DNA of 37,751 nucleotides from Xenorhabdus griffiniae (GCF_015163655.1 NZ_JADEUF010000027.1:1-37751); one strand, 5' to 3'. Counted from the stretch's first letter, positions 13,802 to 22,403 are shown. The notes: generated by a model not told the origin, from the letters alone. Translations and numbers: made by a program.

Positions 13802-14151
13802 TCAACATCGATAACGCGAATGAAATTGGTTTATTCGGTCACATTGACGACGGGCGCGAGTGGGCAGATTGGTTATTAAAGAAGGCGAATGAAAGTAAGA
13901 AATCTCAAAGAATTCCTATGAGATTCGAGGCTGACGACACTGAGGATTTTGATAATTACTCCATGTCAGCATTAATGAAGCTCAGTAAAGAGAAGTTAAC
14001 CGAGTTCTACGCTATCGGGAAATCATTACCTGCTAACGAATATTATCAAATAACAGGCATAGACGTAGCTCGTATGGCATTTGAACTGTTAGAGGCACGG
14101 GAAAAGCTCGCTGAATATGAAATAGGAACAAGGGAAAAAGATGATCAATAA
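13798..14151 (+). CDS. Hypothetical acidic early protein (117 aa)
   Basis: Starts in the ATGA overlap at 13798. An earlier opening of the frame at 13720 lies wholly in the previous gene. The sequence is acidic and helical (SMSALMKLSKEKLTEFYAIG, later ARMAFELLEAREKLAEYEIG), typical of small phage proteins of unknown function. It overlaps the next gene by 11 nt. Confidence 0.58.
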   Translation: MINIDNANEIGLFGHIDDGREWADWLLKKANESKKSQRIPMRFEADDTEDFDNYSMSALMKLSKEKLTEFYAIGKSLPANEYYQITGIDVARMAFELLEAREKLAEYEIGTREKDDQ

Positions 14152-14455
14152 CTCATTCCACCTCACACAAATCATCGCCTCAGTCTGGGGCGATCCAGCT
14201 GATATCACCGATGTGGTATGGAAAGCCGGATACCGTAAGCCAGAGCGGGGAGAAAGGGAAATCGTCGCATTGGTTATTGATGTAATGAATGGGGTGCCCG
14301 ATGAGGTGCCCTACTCTGAAAGGCCAAGAAATTTGGACGATATTCTGACTACGGAGCTGTATAACATTATTTTTGAGGCAACACTCAGTGACCTGGCAGC
14401 ACCTGAAATGGTGGCAAAAATGGTTTTGTGGAACGGGTACGGGAGGAAGGAATAG
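14141..14455 (+). CDS. Hypothetical early protein (104 aa)
   Basis: A 104-residue acidic protein (IIASVWGDPADITDVVWKAG at the N-terminus) with no recognised family. AGGGAAAAAG precedes the ATG. Its TAG shares a base with the GTG of the AlpA-like gene (TAGTG), so the last two genes of the operon are coupled. Confidence 0.58.
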   Translation: MINNSFHLTQIIASVWGDPADITDVVWKAGYRKPERGEREIVALVIDVMNGVPDEVPYSERPRNLDDILTTELYNIIFEATLSDLAAPEMVAKMVLWNGYGRKE

Positions 14456-14637
14456 TGGCTACAAGATACATTGACTACAAAGAAATGCAAAAACTAACAG
14501 GGAAAAGCAAATCAACCCTTTGGAGAATGTACGCAAAAAGGAATGAATTTCCTAAACCAGACAGAACAAAAAGTGGAGTTTTCCTTGGGTGGTCAGAAGA
14601 AGTTTATGAGGCTTGGGTAAAAGAAAAGAAGGAGTAG
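14455..14637 (+). CDS. AlpA/excisionase-like small DNA-binding protein
   Basis: GTG at 14455 has GGGAGGAAGGAA just upstream. The 60-residue product is a winged-helix/MerR-like fold of the AlpA type (EMQKLTGKSKSTLWRMYAKR, then FPKPDRTKSGVFLGWSEEVY). AlpA-type proteins act as excisionases or activators of integrase genes. It is the last gene before tRNA-Arg, where a lambda-type phage carries xis, but the int gene expected beside it is missing. Confidence 0.75.
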   Translation: MATRYIDYKEMQKLTGKSKSTLWRMYAKRNEFPKPDRTKSGVFLGWSEEVYEAWVKEKKE

Positions 14638-14638
14638 T

Positions 14639-14662
14639 TACTTGACCCGTTACTTGACCCGT
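14639..14662 (+). repeat. Tandem 12-bp repeat TACTTGACCCGT
   Basis: Two exact head-to-tail copies (14639-14650 and 14651-14662) start at the end of the AlpA-like gene, about 50 bp from the tRNA 3' end. Short direct repeats here could be integrase arm or excisionase sites of the attachment region. The second copy also forms the left arm of a terminator. Confidence 0.7.
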
Positions 14663-14679
14663 TGTTATGACGGGTTTTT
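14657..14679 (+). terminator. Terminator of the early plus-strand operon
   Basis: ACCCGT (14657-14662) and ACGGGT (14670-14675) pair with a 7-nt loop, followed by five T. It closes the pL operon just before the convergent tRNA gene. Confidence 0.7.
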
Positions 14680-14708
14680 CATTTTCTTGATGTAACTCTT
14701 TGATTTTA

Positions 14709-14785
14709 TGGTACGCCCTACAGGATTCGAACCTGTGACCTACGGCTTAGAAGGCCGTTGCTCTATCCAGCTGAGCTAAGGGCGC
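14709..14785 (-). tRNA. argU: tRNA-Arg (anticodon TCT), probable prophage attachment site
   Basis: A complete 77-nt cloverleaf with encoded CCA (14709-14711), GGTTCGAATCC T-loop, TAGCTCAGCTGGATAGAGC D-arm and anticodon loop CTTCTAA. It matches E. coli argU closely, including its place beside folD. The acceptor stem pairs G1 with U72, where E. coli has G-C. The 3' end faces the prophage, the standard tRNA integration geometry and the site used by DLP12 in E. coli. The other att copy must lie left of the window. Confidence 0.95.
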
Positions 14786-14836
14786 ATTAGGGGATATAGA
14801 ATAAGAAACATTATTAATGCCTTAACGCAGCACCGG

Positions 14837-14864
14837 ATTATACGGGCATAATGGAATGAGTCAA
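14837..14864 (-). promoter_or_regulatory. argU promoter
   Basis: On the minus strand TTGACT (14859-14864) and a perfect TATAAT (14837-14842) are 16 bp apart, about 50 nt upstream of the tRNA 5' end. Confidence 0.8.
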
Positions 14865-14926
14865 TGCCCTTTTCACTCATATGTTCATTTTATGATTATT
14901 AATAAAACTGACAGGCGGTTCATGTT

Positions 14927-14954
14927 CTGACAAAATAGTCTCCATTCCTATATT
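14927..14954 (+). promoter_or_regulatory. Probable folD promoter
   Basis: CTGACA (14927-14932) and TATATT (14949-14954) are 16 bp apart, about 20 nt before the folD ATG. The short leader leaves little room for a ribosome site, so this is moderate evidence. Confidence 0.45.
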
Positions 14955-14975
14955 TGATAGTGGAATCTTAAATAC

Positions 14976-15851
14976 ATGTCAGCAAAAATTATTGATGGGA
15001 AAACGATTGCGCAGACAATCAGAAACGAAGTTGCAGAAAAAGTCAGGCAGCGCGTTGCCGCCGGAAAACGAGCACCAGGTCTTGCCGTCGTTTTAGTGGG
15101 AGAAAACCCGGCTTCTCAAATTTATGTCGCCAGCAAACGCCGCGCCTGCGAAGAGGTCGGGTTTATGTCCCGCTCTTATGACTTGCCTGATACTACCAGC
15201 GAGGCTGAATTACTCTCCCTGATAGATGACCTGAACGCCGATGCGCAAATCGATGGTATTTTGGTTCAACTCCCTTTACCTGCCGGCATTGATAATGTCA
15301 AAGTACTGGAACGCATTCATCCCGATAAGGATGTGGATGGTTTCCATCCTTATAATATCGGCCGTTTGTGCCAGCGCGCCCCTAAACTGCGCCCTTGTAC
15401 TCCCCGCGGAATTGTAACTCTGCTTGAACGCTGCAATATCAATACCTATGGGCTAAATGCCGTTATTATTGGCGCTTCTAATATCGTTGGGCGCCCTATG
15501 AGCCTTGAATTGCTATTGGCAGGCTGTACAACTACTGTAACGCATCGCTTTACCAAAAACTTACGTCAGCATGTTGAACAGGCGGATTTACTCGTCGTTG
15601 CGGTTGGTAAACCCAACTTTATTCCTGGTGAGTGGATTAAGCCGGGCGCAATTGTGATTGATGTTGGTATCAATCGGCTGGAAAATGGCAAAGTCATTGG
15701 TGATGTTGATTTCGATAAGGCGTCCGAACGCGCAAGTTGGATCTCCCCCGTACCTGGCGGTGTCGGACCAATGACCGTTGCAACATTGATTCAAAATACC
15801 TTGCAAGCTTGCGAGGAATATCATGATGTGGATACAACTGAAGGTTATTGA
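14976..15851 (+). CDS. folD: Bifunctional methylenetetrahydrofolate dehydrogenase/cyclohydrolase
   Basis: A 291-residue cytoplasmic enzyme that oxidises 5,10-methylene-THF to 5,10-methenyl-THF with NADP and hydrolyses it to 10-formyl-THF for purine and fMet synthesis. Tyr50 and Lys54 (YVASK) and Asp121 (DVDGFHP) are the known catalytic residues at the same numbers as in E. coli. [10 protein letters not shown] and [10 protein letters not shown] are family signatures. The stop overlaps the ybcJ start (TGATG), so the two are coupled. Length matches the family. Confidence 0.97.
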   Translation: MSAKIIDGKTIAQTIRNEVAEKVRQRVAAGKRAPGLAVVLVGENPASQIYVASKRRACEEVGFMSRSYDLPDTTSEAELLSLIDDLNADAQIDGILVQLPLPAGIDNVKVLERIHPDKDVDGFHPYNIGRLCQRAPKLRPCTPRGIVTLLERCNINTYGLNAVIIGASNIVGRPMSLELLLAGCTTTVTHRFTKNLRQHVEQADLLVVAVGKPNFIPGEWIKPGAIVIDVGINRLENGKVIGDVDFDKASERASWISPVPGGVGPMTVATLIQNTLQACEEYHDVDTTEGY

Positions 15852-16063
15852 TGGAAATTTTTTATTTAGATGGTCACCCTTATATCGAGTTATGTGATTT
15901 GCTGAAATTTCAAGGCTGGTGTGAGAGTGGTGCTGCGGCGAAAGCCGTGATTGCAGAAGGTTTGGTTCAGGTTGATAGCCAACTCGAAACGCGTAAACGC
16001 TGTAAAATTACTGCCGGTAAGGTTGTTGCCTTTAATGGCGAATCTGTTCGCGTTGAAGCATAA
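15851..16063 (+). CDS. ybcJ: S4-like RNA-binding protein YbcJ
   Basis: A 70-residue single S4-type domain (ELCDLLKFQGWCESGAAAKA, then VDSQLETRKRCKITAGK) very similar to E. coli YbcJ, which follows folD there too. The S4 fold binds structured RNA; its target is unknown. I start at ATG 15851 in the TGATG overlap rather than the TTG one codon before. Confidence 0.93.
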   Translation: MEIFYLDGHPYIELCDLLKFQGWCESGAAAKAVIAEGLVQVDSQLETRKRCKITAGKVVAFNGESVRVEA

Positions 16064-16100
16064 CTAAGTAGGTAAACATTACCACTAATACTTTTCAGAA

Positions 16101-16135
16101 AAACAGTACCTTGTATATTAAGGTACTGTTTTTTT
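16101..16135 (+). terminator. Terminator of folD-ybcJ
   Basis: AAACAGTACCTT (16101-16112) and AAGGTACTGTTT (16120-16131) form a perfect 12-bp stem with a run of seven T. Confidence 0.92.
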
Positions 16136-16143
16136 ATTTTATA

Positions 16144-16301
16144 TATACCAATCGTCTTTCAAGATGTGTCTTATTATCTCCCCGCATAGCGGGGAGATAT
16201 AAACAATCACATTGAGTTGCAATTTACAACACTATATGAAACTTGATGTTTCCCCCGCTTCGCAGGGGCAATCATACGCATCTTGAAGTTAGATTGGTAT
16301 A
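16144..16301. repeat. Dispersed hairpin repeat, copy A (composite, 158 bp)
   Basis: Bounded by TATACCAATC and GATTGGTATA. The right part (from about 16200) is a full unit like copies B2 and C (GAGTTGCAATTTACAACAC ... CATCTTGAAGTTAGATTGG). The left part is an inverted half-unit with CTCCCCGC-ATA-GCGGGGAG. No ORF. The rest of this 449-bp gap holds the ybcJ terminator and small inverted repeats (TGATGT/ACATCA at 16338-16357, ATTGATA/TATCAAT near 16436-16457) before the next small gene. Confidence 0.85.
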
Positions 16302-16512
16302 AACCAGTACAAGGTGATATGTGAATATTAAATAATATGATGTCAATAATAACATCAATATTGTTGGCAGATATCATTTTTTCTGGCTACAGATTTATCT
16401 GTTTTTATTCGTAAAATATGTGACATTGACGATATATTGATAAACAATCATATCAATTTTCTAATAAGTCGCTATACTGGGAAACTTATGTACAACTGAA
16501 ACGGAGTTAATT

Positions 16513-16749
16513 ATGTTAAGTAATAGAGCTGCAAGAAGGTTGTTAGGTTTGCCTTATAAATTAAGTAATTCTAAACGCAGAGTAAAAATTTCTCTTCTTA
16601 ATCCTGCTTCCAGTGATAACACTCATCAAATACCAGAACATCTGAGTCATTCTTCTTTCATTGCCATGAAACGAGATGCAGTTTCTGGAAAAGTCACGTA
16701 TCACGCTGGAAATGCTTTCTATCCTAAGCACTTAAGCAGTCATCAATAA
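16513..16749 (+). CDS. Small hypothetical basic protein (78 aa)
   Basis: A 78-residue protein (MLSNRAARRLLGLPYKLSNS) with an arginine-rich N-terminus and His/Ser-rich end. CGGAG lies 7 nt before the ATG and a TATACT -10 at 16473-16478. No family recognised; it is isolated between ybcJ and cysS, where E. coli has other genes. The inverted repeats upstream could be operator sites. Likely real because of the ribosome site and spacing, but lineage-specific. Confidence 0.5.
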   Translation: MLSNRAARRLLGLPYKLSNSKRRVKISLLNPASSDNTHQIPEHLSHSSFIAMKRDAVSGKVTYHAGNAFYPKHLSSHQ

Positions 16750-16827
16750 ATTTGTCGGTTTTATTCCGCTCATTTATACAACCAGAACTACAACTAAAAA
16801 ATCTCGCTATGAAAGCGTAAAGACATT

Positions 16828-16859
16828 AAAAACTGAACCGCCCATCTAAGGGGCGGTTC
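16828..16859 (-). terminator. Terminator of cysS
   Basis: GAACCGCCC (16835-16843) and GGGCGGTTC (16851-16859) form a 9-bp G+C-rich stem with a 7-nt loop. On the minus strand it is followed by a T run (16828-16832), 15 nt beyond the cysS stop. Confidence 0.9.
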
Positions 16860-16873
16860 TGGGCAAAAATCGA

Positions 16874-18256
16874 TTATTTACGACGCCATGTTGTTCCTTG
16901 TGGACCATCTTCCAGCTCAATTCCCATTTCATTTAACTGGTCACGCGCCGCATCAGCCAATGCCCATTCTTTGTTTTTACGGGCATCGTTACGCTGTTTG
17001 ATTAATGCCTCAATTCGGGCAACATCGTCGTCCGCCTGTGCTCCACCTTGCAAAAAGTGTTCTGGATCTTGTTCCAACAGACCAAGAATCCCTGCCAATT
17101 TACGTAATCTTGCCGCCAGACCATTAGCCGCAACCATGTCTTCTGTTTTCAAACGATTAAGCTCACGCGCCATATCAAACAAGACTGAATACGCTTCTGG
17201 TGTATTGAAATCATCGTTCATTGCTTCAACGAAACGGGCTTCAAATGCTTCCCCACCAGCAAGTTGGGCGAATTTATCCGTGCCACGCAGAGAAGTATAC
17301 AAACGTTCAAGGGACGTGCGCGCCTGTTTCAGGTTCTCTTCCGTATAATTCAACTGGCTGCGATAGTGGCCGGACAGCAAGAAATAACGCACGGTCTCAG
17401 CATCGTAATATTCCAGCACATCACGGATAGTAAAGAAGTTGTTCAATGACTTGGACATCTTCTCTTTATCCACCATGACCATGCCGGAGTGCATCCAATA
17501 ATTGACGTAAGGACCATCATGGGCACAAGTGGATTGGGCAATTTCATTTTCATGATGCGGGAACATTAAATCAGAACCTCCACCGTGAATATCAAAGTGG
17601 TGACCCAGCGTCTTACCGTTCATGGCGGAACATTCAATATGCCAACCCGGACGTCCTGCTCCCCACGGAGATTCCCAACTCGGCTCGCCTGGTTTGGACA
17701 TTTTCCATAATACAAAATCCATCGGGTTACGTTTTACATCTGCCACTTCAACACGGGCCCCCGCTTGTAATTGTTCCAAATCCTGGCGGGAGAGCAGGCC
17801 ATAATGAGGATTGGTGTCGATGGAGAACATGACGTCACCATTAGCGGCAACATAAGCGTACCCGCGCTTAATTAGCTCTTCCGTGATGGCAATGATTTCT
17901 GGGATATGCTGCGTTGCACGAGGCTCTAAATCCGGGCGCAAGATATTCAATGCATCAAAATCGCTGTGCATTTCTGCCAACATGCGTGCGGTCAAATCGT
18001 CACAACTTTCATTATTTTCGATGGCGCGTTTAATAATTTTATCATCCACGTCAGTGACGTTACGGACATAGGTCAGATTATATCCCAGATAACGCAGGTA
18101 ACGAGCAATCACATCAAATGCCACAAATGTTCGGCCATGACCAATATGACACAAGTCATAAATGGTGATACCACACACGTACATGCCCACTTTTCCTTCG
18201 TGAATCGGCTTAAATTCTTCTTTTTGACGGCTGAGAGTGTTGAAAATTTTTAGCAT
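16874..18256 (-). CDS. cysS: Cysteinyl-tRNA synthetase
   Basis: A 460-residue class I synthetase charging tRNA-Cys. Zinc ligand Cys28 (YVCGITIYD), HIGH signature at 37-40 (HIGHGRTF) and KMSKS ([11 protein letters not shown], about 266-270) are all present, with the zinc-binding WHIECSAM and HHENEIAQS blocks. Length equals the E. coli enzyme (461). It diverges from ppiB as in E. coli. Confidence 0.97.
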   Translation of the reverse strand: MLKIFNTLSRQKEEFKPIHEGKVGMYVCGITIYDLCHIGHGRTFVAFDVIARYLRYLGYNLTYVRNVTDVDDKIIKRAIENNESCDDLTARMLAEMHSDFDALNILRPDLEPRATQHIPEIIAITEELIKRGYAYVAANGDVMFSIDTNPHYGLLSRQDLEQLQAGARVEVADVKRNPMDFVLWKMSKPGEPSWESPWGAGRPGWHIECSAMNGKTLGHHFDIHGGGSDLMFPHHENEIAQSTCAHDGPYVNYWMHSGMVMVDKEKMSKSLNNFFTIRDVLEYYDAETVRYFLLSGHYRSQLNYTEENLKQARTSLERLYTSLRGTDKFAQLAGGEAFEARFVEAMNDDFNTPEAYSVLFDMARELNRLKTEDMVAANGLAARLRKLAGILGLLEQDPEHFLQGGAQADDDVARIEALIKQRNDARKNKEWALADAARDQLNEMGIELEDGPQGTTWRRK

Positions 18257-18455
18257 CAGTGGGTTTCCGTAAAAATTAATGTACGTGTAATAAAATCAAA
18301 TGAATTGGCTGATTATAGGCTTCTTTATCAGCAAGATAAATAAATGAGAATATAGAAAAGCCAGACGAGTATTTCACCTTGATATGCAATGCTTTGCAAG
18401 TGCCATAAACCGCCTTGTTCTGATACTTCTCAGAATACTGACTCAAAATCTGAGA

Positions 18456-18476
18456 TATGATATAACAACGGTTGTT
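18456..18476 (+). promoter_or_regulatory. ppiB promoter -10 with adjacent perfect palindrome
   Basis: TATGAT (18456-18461) is followed by AACAACGGTTGTT (18464-18476), a perfect 13-bp inverted repeat at the expected transcription start. This is a likely operator, regulator unknown. The -35 is unclear. The rest of the 271-bp gap between cysS and ppiB holds nothing else that I can name. Confidence 0.4.
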
Positions 18477-18527
18477 CCGAATCCCCTAAATACGGGGTCA
18501 ATCAAAACTATTACTAGGATTTTTATT

Positions 18528-19022
18528 ATGGTGACTTTCCACACCAACTTTGGCGATATCGTAATCAAAACCTTCGCTGATAAAGCACCTGTAACTGTTG
18601 AAAATTTCCTGAGTTACTGCTCGGAAGGTTTTTATGACAACACTATTTTTCACCGTGTTATCAATGGCTTCATGATTCAAGGCGGTGGCTTTGAACCAGG
18701 TATGAAGCAGAAAACAACTAAGGCTCCTGTCAAAAACGAAGCCAACAATGGCCTGAAAAACAGCCGTGGCACTATCGCTATGGCACGCACCAATGATCCG
18801 CACTCTGCAACTGCCCAATTCTTCATTAACGTTGTCGATAACGATTTCCTGAACTTCCGTTCAGAGCGTCCAGATGGATGGGGTTACTGTGTATTTGCCG
18901 AAGTTGTTGAAGGCATGGACGTGGTTGATAAAATTAAAGGTGTTTCCACCGGTCGCAGCGGTATGCACCAAGATGTACCACATGAAGATGTGATCATTGA
19001 ACGTGTCACTGTTGGCGAATAA
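18528..19022 (+). CDS. ppiB: Cytoplasmic peptidyl-prolyl cis-trans isomerase B (cyclophilin)
   Basis: A 164-residue cyclophilin assisting protein folding at proline bonds. [15 protein letters not shown] (catalytic Arg), TAQFFINV and the [11 protein letters not shown] block are the active-site segments. Starts at ATG 18528, after TAGGATTTTT; the frame opens further upstream but the family N-terminus [13 protein letters not shown] fixes the start. lpxH follows after 17 nt, as in E. coli. Confidence 0.96.
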   Translation: MVTFHTNFGDIVIKTFADKAPVTVENFLSYCSEGFYDNTIFHRVINGFMIQGGGFEPGMKQKTTKAPVKNEANNGLKNSRGTIAMARTNDPHSATAQFFINVVDNDFLNFRSERPDGWGYCVFAEVVEGMDVVDKIKGVSTGRSGMHQDVPHEDVIIERVTVGE

Positions 19023-19039
19023 TTACTGTTAGACGCTAC

Positions 19040-19762
19040 ATGAGTACACTGTTTATTGCAGATTTGCATCTCAGTGAACAAGAGCCGGCAATTACTGCCG
19101 GTTTTCTGCGTTTTTTACGTGAAGATGCAATCCACGCTGAAAGTCTTTATATTCTCGGTGATTTTTTTGATTACTGGATTGGTGATGATGATCCCAACCC
19201 ATTGCATACTAAAATCGCCCAGGCCCTTAATGAACTGAAACAACAAGGTATTCCCTGTTATTTCATGCATGGCAATCGTGATTTCTTGCTCGGCTCCCGT
19301 TTTGCCAGAGAGAGCGGCTTGATTCTGCTTCCACAGGAAGAAGTGCTGGAGTTGCATGGTAAACGTATTCTGATTTTGCATGGCGATACGCTATGCACCG
19401 ATGATATCAACTATCAGCAATATCGTAAGCGGGTACATACTCCGTGGATACAACGGCTATTCCTGTTTCTCCCTTTATTTATCCGTTTAAAAATTGCAGC
19501 CAAAATGCGAGCAGGTAGCCACTATGCCAACAGCCAAAAATCCGCGTCTATTATGGATGTCAACCAAGAGGCTGTTATTGAGCATTTTAATAAATATCAA
19601 ACAGATTGGATCATTCACGGGCATACTCATCGCCCAGCAATACACGATATTCAGATTGGCGATAAGACCGTGCATCGCGGTGTATTAGGGGCCTGGCATG
19701 AGCAAGGTTCGATGTTCAAAGTTACAGAAACGGCTATTGAATTGATATCCTTCTCTTTCTAA
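19040..19762 (+). CDS. lpxH: UDP-2,3-diacylglucosamine diphosphatase
   Basis: A 240-residue Mn-dependent calcineurin-fold hydrolase that cuts UDP-2,3-diacylglucosamine to lipid X and UMP in lipid A synthesis, at the inner face of the inner membrane. Metal ligands D8 and H10 (ADLH), D41 (GDFFDYW), N79 (GNRDF), H114 (HGDT) and the HGHTHRP block are at the E. coli positions. Co-transcribed with ppiB. Confidence 0.96.
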   Translation: MSTLFIADLHLSEQEPAITAGFLRFLREDAIHAESLYILGDFFDYWIGDDDPNPLHTKIAQALNELKQQGIPCYFMHGNRDFLLGSRFARESGLILLPQEEVLELHGKRILILHGDTLCTDDINYQQYRKRVHTPWIQRLFLFLPLFIRLKIAAKMRAGSHYANSQKSASIMDVNQEAVIEHFNKYQTDWIIHGHTHRPAIHDIQIGDKTVHRGVLGAWHEQGSMFKVTETAIELISFSF

Positions 19763-19800
19763 GCGCCTTGCTTATTTTGTAAAAATCGATAAATCAAACG

Positions 19801-19816
19801 ACGCAAACGTTTTCCT
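19801..19816. promoter_or_regulatory. PurR operator of purEK
   Basis: ACGCAAACGTTTTCCT fits the PurR consensus at every fixed position. It overlaps the -35 region of a promoter with -10 TATGAT (19833-19838), about 60 nt before purE, as in E. coli. PurR with hypoxanthine or guanine should repress here. Confidence 0.9.
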
Positions 19817-19897
19817 CATGCTATTGGCATGATATGATCCGCCATCTGAAATTTCATCTTTGTTCTGGTAGACACCCAATACAGGAGCATCCGATTT

Positions 19898-20464
19898 ATG
19901 ATGTCCAGCTCTGATCCCACAATAGCTATTACTCCTACAATGACTTTTCCAACAGAAATAGAATCCCAAAACCACGCCAAAGTCGCCATTGTCATGGGTT
20001 CTAAAAGTGACTGGGCAACCATGCAACATGCAGCCGATATCCTGACCGATCTCGCCATTCCTTTTCATGTTGAAATTGTTTCGGCACACCGAACGCCAGA
20101 TAAACTTTTTCGTTTCGCAGAACAAGCGAAAGAAAACGGTTTTGATGTCATTATCGCGGGTGCAGGTGGGGCCGCACACCTACCAGGAATGTTGGCAGCC
20201 AAAACTTTAGTTCCTGTATTTGGGGTTCCTGTACAAAGCGCTGCGCTTAGCGGTGTTGATAGCCTGTATTCTATCGTCCAAATGCCAAAAGGCATTCCTG
20301 TTGGTACACTGGCTATCGGCAAGGCTGGAGCCGCAAATGCCGCATTACTGGCTGCGCAAGTGCTGGCGTTGCATGACAGTGCACTGTTTCAACGTTTATC
20401 AGATTGGCGTAGTGAGCAAACCCAGGCTGTTCTGGATAATCCAGATCCACGGGAGGATGCATGA
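19898..20464 (+). CDS. purE: N5-carboxyaminoimidazole ribonucleotide mutase
   Basis: The catalytic domain ([52 protein letters not shown]) moves the carboxylate of N5-CAIR to CAIR in purine synthesis. The reading frame gives 188 residues, about 19 more than E. coli (169). The extra N-terminus ([18 protein letters not shown]) is low-complexity, and an internal ATG at 19940 would remove most of it. The stop overlaps purK as ATGA. Confidence 0.95.
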   Translation: MMSSSDPTIAITPTMTFPTEIESQNHAKVAIVMGSKSDWATMQHAADILTDLAIPFHVEIVSAHRTPDKLFRFAEQAKENGFDVIIAGAGGAAHLPGMLAAKTLVPVFGVPVQSAALSGVDSLYSIVQMPKGIPVGTLAIGKAGAANAALLAAQVLALHDSALFQRLSDWRSEQTQAVLDNPDPREDA

Positions 20465-21534
20465 AGCCCGTTTGTGTATTGGGAAATGGTCAGTTAGGCA
20501 GAATGCTGCGTCAAGCCGGTGAACCGTTAGGGATCGCTGTTTATCCTGTTGGGTTAGATGCCGAACCGGAGGCAGTGCCTTACCAAAGCAGTGTGATCAC
20601 CGCAGAAATTGAACGTTGGCCCGAAACCGCATTAACCCGCGAACTGGCCCATCATCAGGCTTTTATCAATCGTGAGATTTTTCCGCAACTGGCGGATCGT
20701 TTGCCACAAAAACAGCTCATGGATACGTTGGGTCTGGCAACCGCACCGTGGCAACTGCTTTCTTCTCCCGAACAATGGCCACAACTATTTGCAGAGTTAG
20801 GCGATTTTATCATTGTCAAGCGACGGACTGGGGGCTATGACGGGCGTGGTCAGTGGCGTATCCGTCCAGGTGATGAAACAACGCTTCCACCTGAAATTTA
20901 CGGTGAATGTATTGTAGAACAGGGTATTCCGTTTTCGGGAGAAGTCTCGCTGGTGGGAGCCCGTAATGCCAAAGGTGAATCAGTCTTCTATACTCTGACT
21001 CACAATTTGCATCAGGAAGGTATCTTACGTACCAGTGTTGCTTTACCTGATAATAGTGCCGATAAGCCATTTCAACAGCAAGCAGAGCAGATGCTATCCA
21101 GCATTATGAATCACCTGAATTATGTTGGTGTTATGGCGATGGAGTGTTTTATTATTGGCGATAATTTGCTGATCAATGAATTGGCTCCACGGGTTCATAA
21201 TAGCGGCCACTGGACGCAAAACGGCGCTTCTATCAGCCAGTTTGAACTTCACCTGCGGGCGATCTTGAATCTTCCTATGCCACAACCAGAAATCTTTGCA
21301 CCATCCGTCATGATCAATCTGATCGGCACAGAGGTGAATCCCGCATGGCTGAATTTGCCGCTGGTTCGTTTACATTGGTATGAAAAAGATGTTCGTCCTG
21401 CACGTAAGGTAGGTCACTTAAATGTTATCCATGCAGATAAAGTGACATTGGAAACAACGTTGCAAACATTAGCCTCGCTATTGCCAGCAGAATATCAAAG
21501 CAGTCTTAAATGGGCACAAGATAAATTAAGTTAA
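20461..21534 (+). CDS. purK: N5-carboxyaminoimidazole ribonucleotide synthase
   Basis: A 357-residue ATP-grasp ligase making N5-CAIR from AIR, bicarbonate and ATP, handing it to PurE. N-terminal [21 protein letters not shown]-grasp [16 protein letters not shown] and active-site [18 protein letters not shown] identify it. Coupled to purE by a 4-nt overlap and so under PurR. Confidence 0.97.
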   Translation: MKPVCVLGNGQLGRMLRQAGEPLGIAVYPVGLDAEPEAVPYQSSVITAEIERWPETALTRELAHHQAFINREIFPQLADRLPQKQLMDTLGLATAPWQLLSSPEQWPQLFAELGDFIIVKRRTGGYDGRGQWRIRPGDETTLPPEIYGECIVEQGIPFSGEVSLVGARNAKGESVFYTLTHNLHQEGILRTSVALPDNSADKPFQQQAEQMLSSIMNHLNYVGVMAMECFIIGDNLLINELAPRVHNSGHWTQNGASISQFELHLRAILNLPMPQPEIFAPSVMINLIGTEVNPAWLNLPLVRLHWYEKDVRPARKVGHLNVIHADKVTLETTLQTLASLLPAEYQSSLKWAQDKLS

Positions 21535-21546
21535 TCGGTTATTTTA

Positions 21547-21581
21547 GGAAGTGGTAACGATTAAAATAAACTACCACTTCC
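21547..21581. terminator. Stem-loop between purK and the lumazine-domain remnant
   Basis: GGAAGTGGTA (21547-21556) and TACCACTTCC (21572-21581) form a perfect 10-bp stem with a 15-nt loop between two convergent genes. No strong T run on either strand, so a weak or Rho-assisted bidirectional terminator. Confidence 0.5.
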
Positions 21582-21601
21582 CATTCCAGTCCGGTCAGCG
21601 A

Positions 21602-21937
21602 TTATCGCATTCTTGATAGCGTTCGGGATAGTGTATCTACGATAGTTCTTGTCATTTGATCTATTTCATAATTAAGGAAATCACCGACCTTAATCTTACT
21701 GAGATTGGTCATTCTTAATGTTTCCGGGATCAGGTTTAAAGCAATTGTCTTATTTTCTTCATCAATGCCATTAATGGTTAAACTACAACCATGTAATCCA
21801 ATAAAACCTTTCAGGAAAAAATAGTTAATATTGTCTTGAGGTATCCGAATAACTAACCGATAAGTTTCACCAGTCGCAGTAAACTCTACCACTTCTGCTA
21901 TACCTTCTATATACACGTTACCTTTCAAGTTGCTCAT
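21602..21937 (-). pseudogene. Single lumazine-binding domain, remnant of a riboflavin-synthase-like gene
   Basis: 111 residues from ATG 21935-21937. The sequence matches the second lumazine-binding domain of riboflavin synthase: FLKGFIGLHGCSLTINGI, IALNLIPETLRMTNLSKIKV, DQMTRTIVDTLSRTL. The first domain (about 95 residues), needed for dismutation of two lumazines, is missing. The start codon and the next codons (MSNLK) are supplied by repeat copy B1, and no Shine-Dalgarno precedes them. The repeat therefore appears to have replaced the 5' half. A one-domain protein could still bind flavin or lumazine, but without an obvious ribosome site I call it a remnant. Confidence 0.65.
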
Positions 21938-22014
21938 TATAAGACAACATAACTCATTATTTCTCCCCGCTTCGCGGGGAGAAATTACATGCATCTTGAA
22001 ATTGGATTGGTATA
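21925..22014. repeat. Dispersed hairpin repeat, copy B1
   Basis: Begins TTCAAGTTGC, overlapping the 5' end of the lumazine ORF. It has a TTTCTCCCCGC-TTC-GCGGGGAGAAA hairpin and ends CATCTTGAAATTGGATTGGTATA-type. Its left 45 bp match copy C at about 32 of 45 positions by my count, so it is an older, diverged copy. Confidence 0.75.
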
Positions 22015-22117
22015 TACGCATTAAACTTCAAGCTGCAATTTACAACACGATATGAAACCTGATATCTCCCCGCTTCGCGGAGAGATATCACACGCACCTT
22101 GAAGTTAGATTGGTATA
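22015..22117. repeat. Dispersed hairpin repeat, copy B2 (tandem to B1)
   Basis: Starts near ACGCATTAAACTTCAAG and ends GATTGGTATA (22108-22117), with ATCTCCCCGC-TTC-GCGGAGAGAT as central hairpin. Outer arms AACTTCAAG and CTTGAAGTT are inverted repeats. Downstream to 22403 the A+T-rich gap holds the promoter region of the next gene; I see no other element there. Confidence 0.85.
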
Positions 22118-22403
22118 TATCAAGTTATTTCAATCTTAATACTTTTATCATAATTTAATTATTTTATTTAAAAGCAATTAAATAATTGTGATGAATATCG
22201 GCATATTAATATATTCAATAACATCTTAGGTAAATTAAAAAAATAAATCTATTTTCTAAGGAAAAATTATTTACCTTCCCATTTATATGAAAAATAGCTT
22301 CAATTTGTTTTCGTTCTCGAGAGAGAATTTTTTTGACAAAATTACCCTGTTAAGGGGATGCTATTATCCATCGCCAAGTCATAAATGTGAAAGGAGAAAT
22401 TAC

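Noticed and set aside
19772-20179. Frame antisense to purE
   Set aside because: purE is certain on the plus strand and the antisense frame has no ribosome site or family pattern.
22287-22403. Earlier ATG for the Tsx-like gene
   Set aside because: It lacks a ribosome site and would put 39 residues before the signal peptide; TTG 22404 has AAGGAG at proper spacing.
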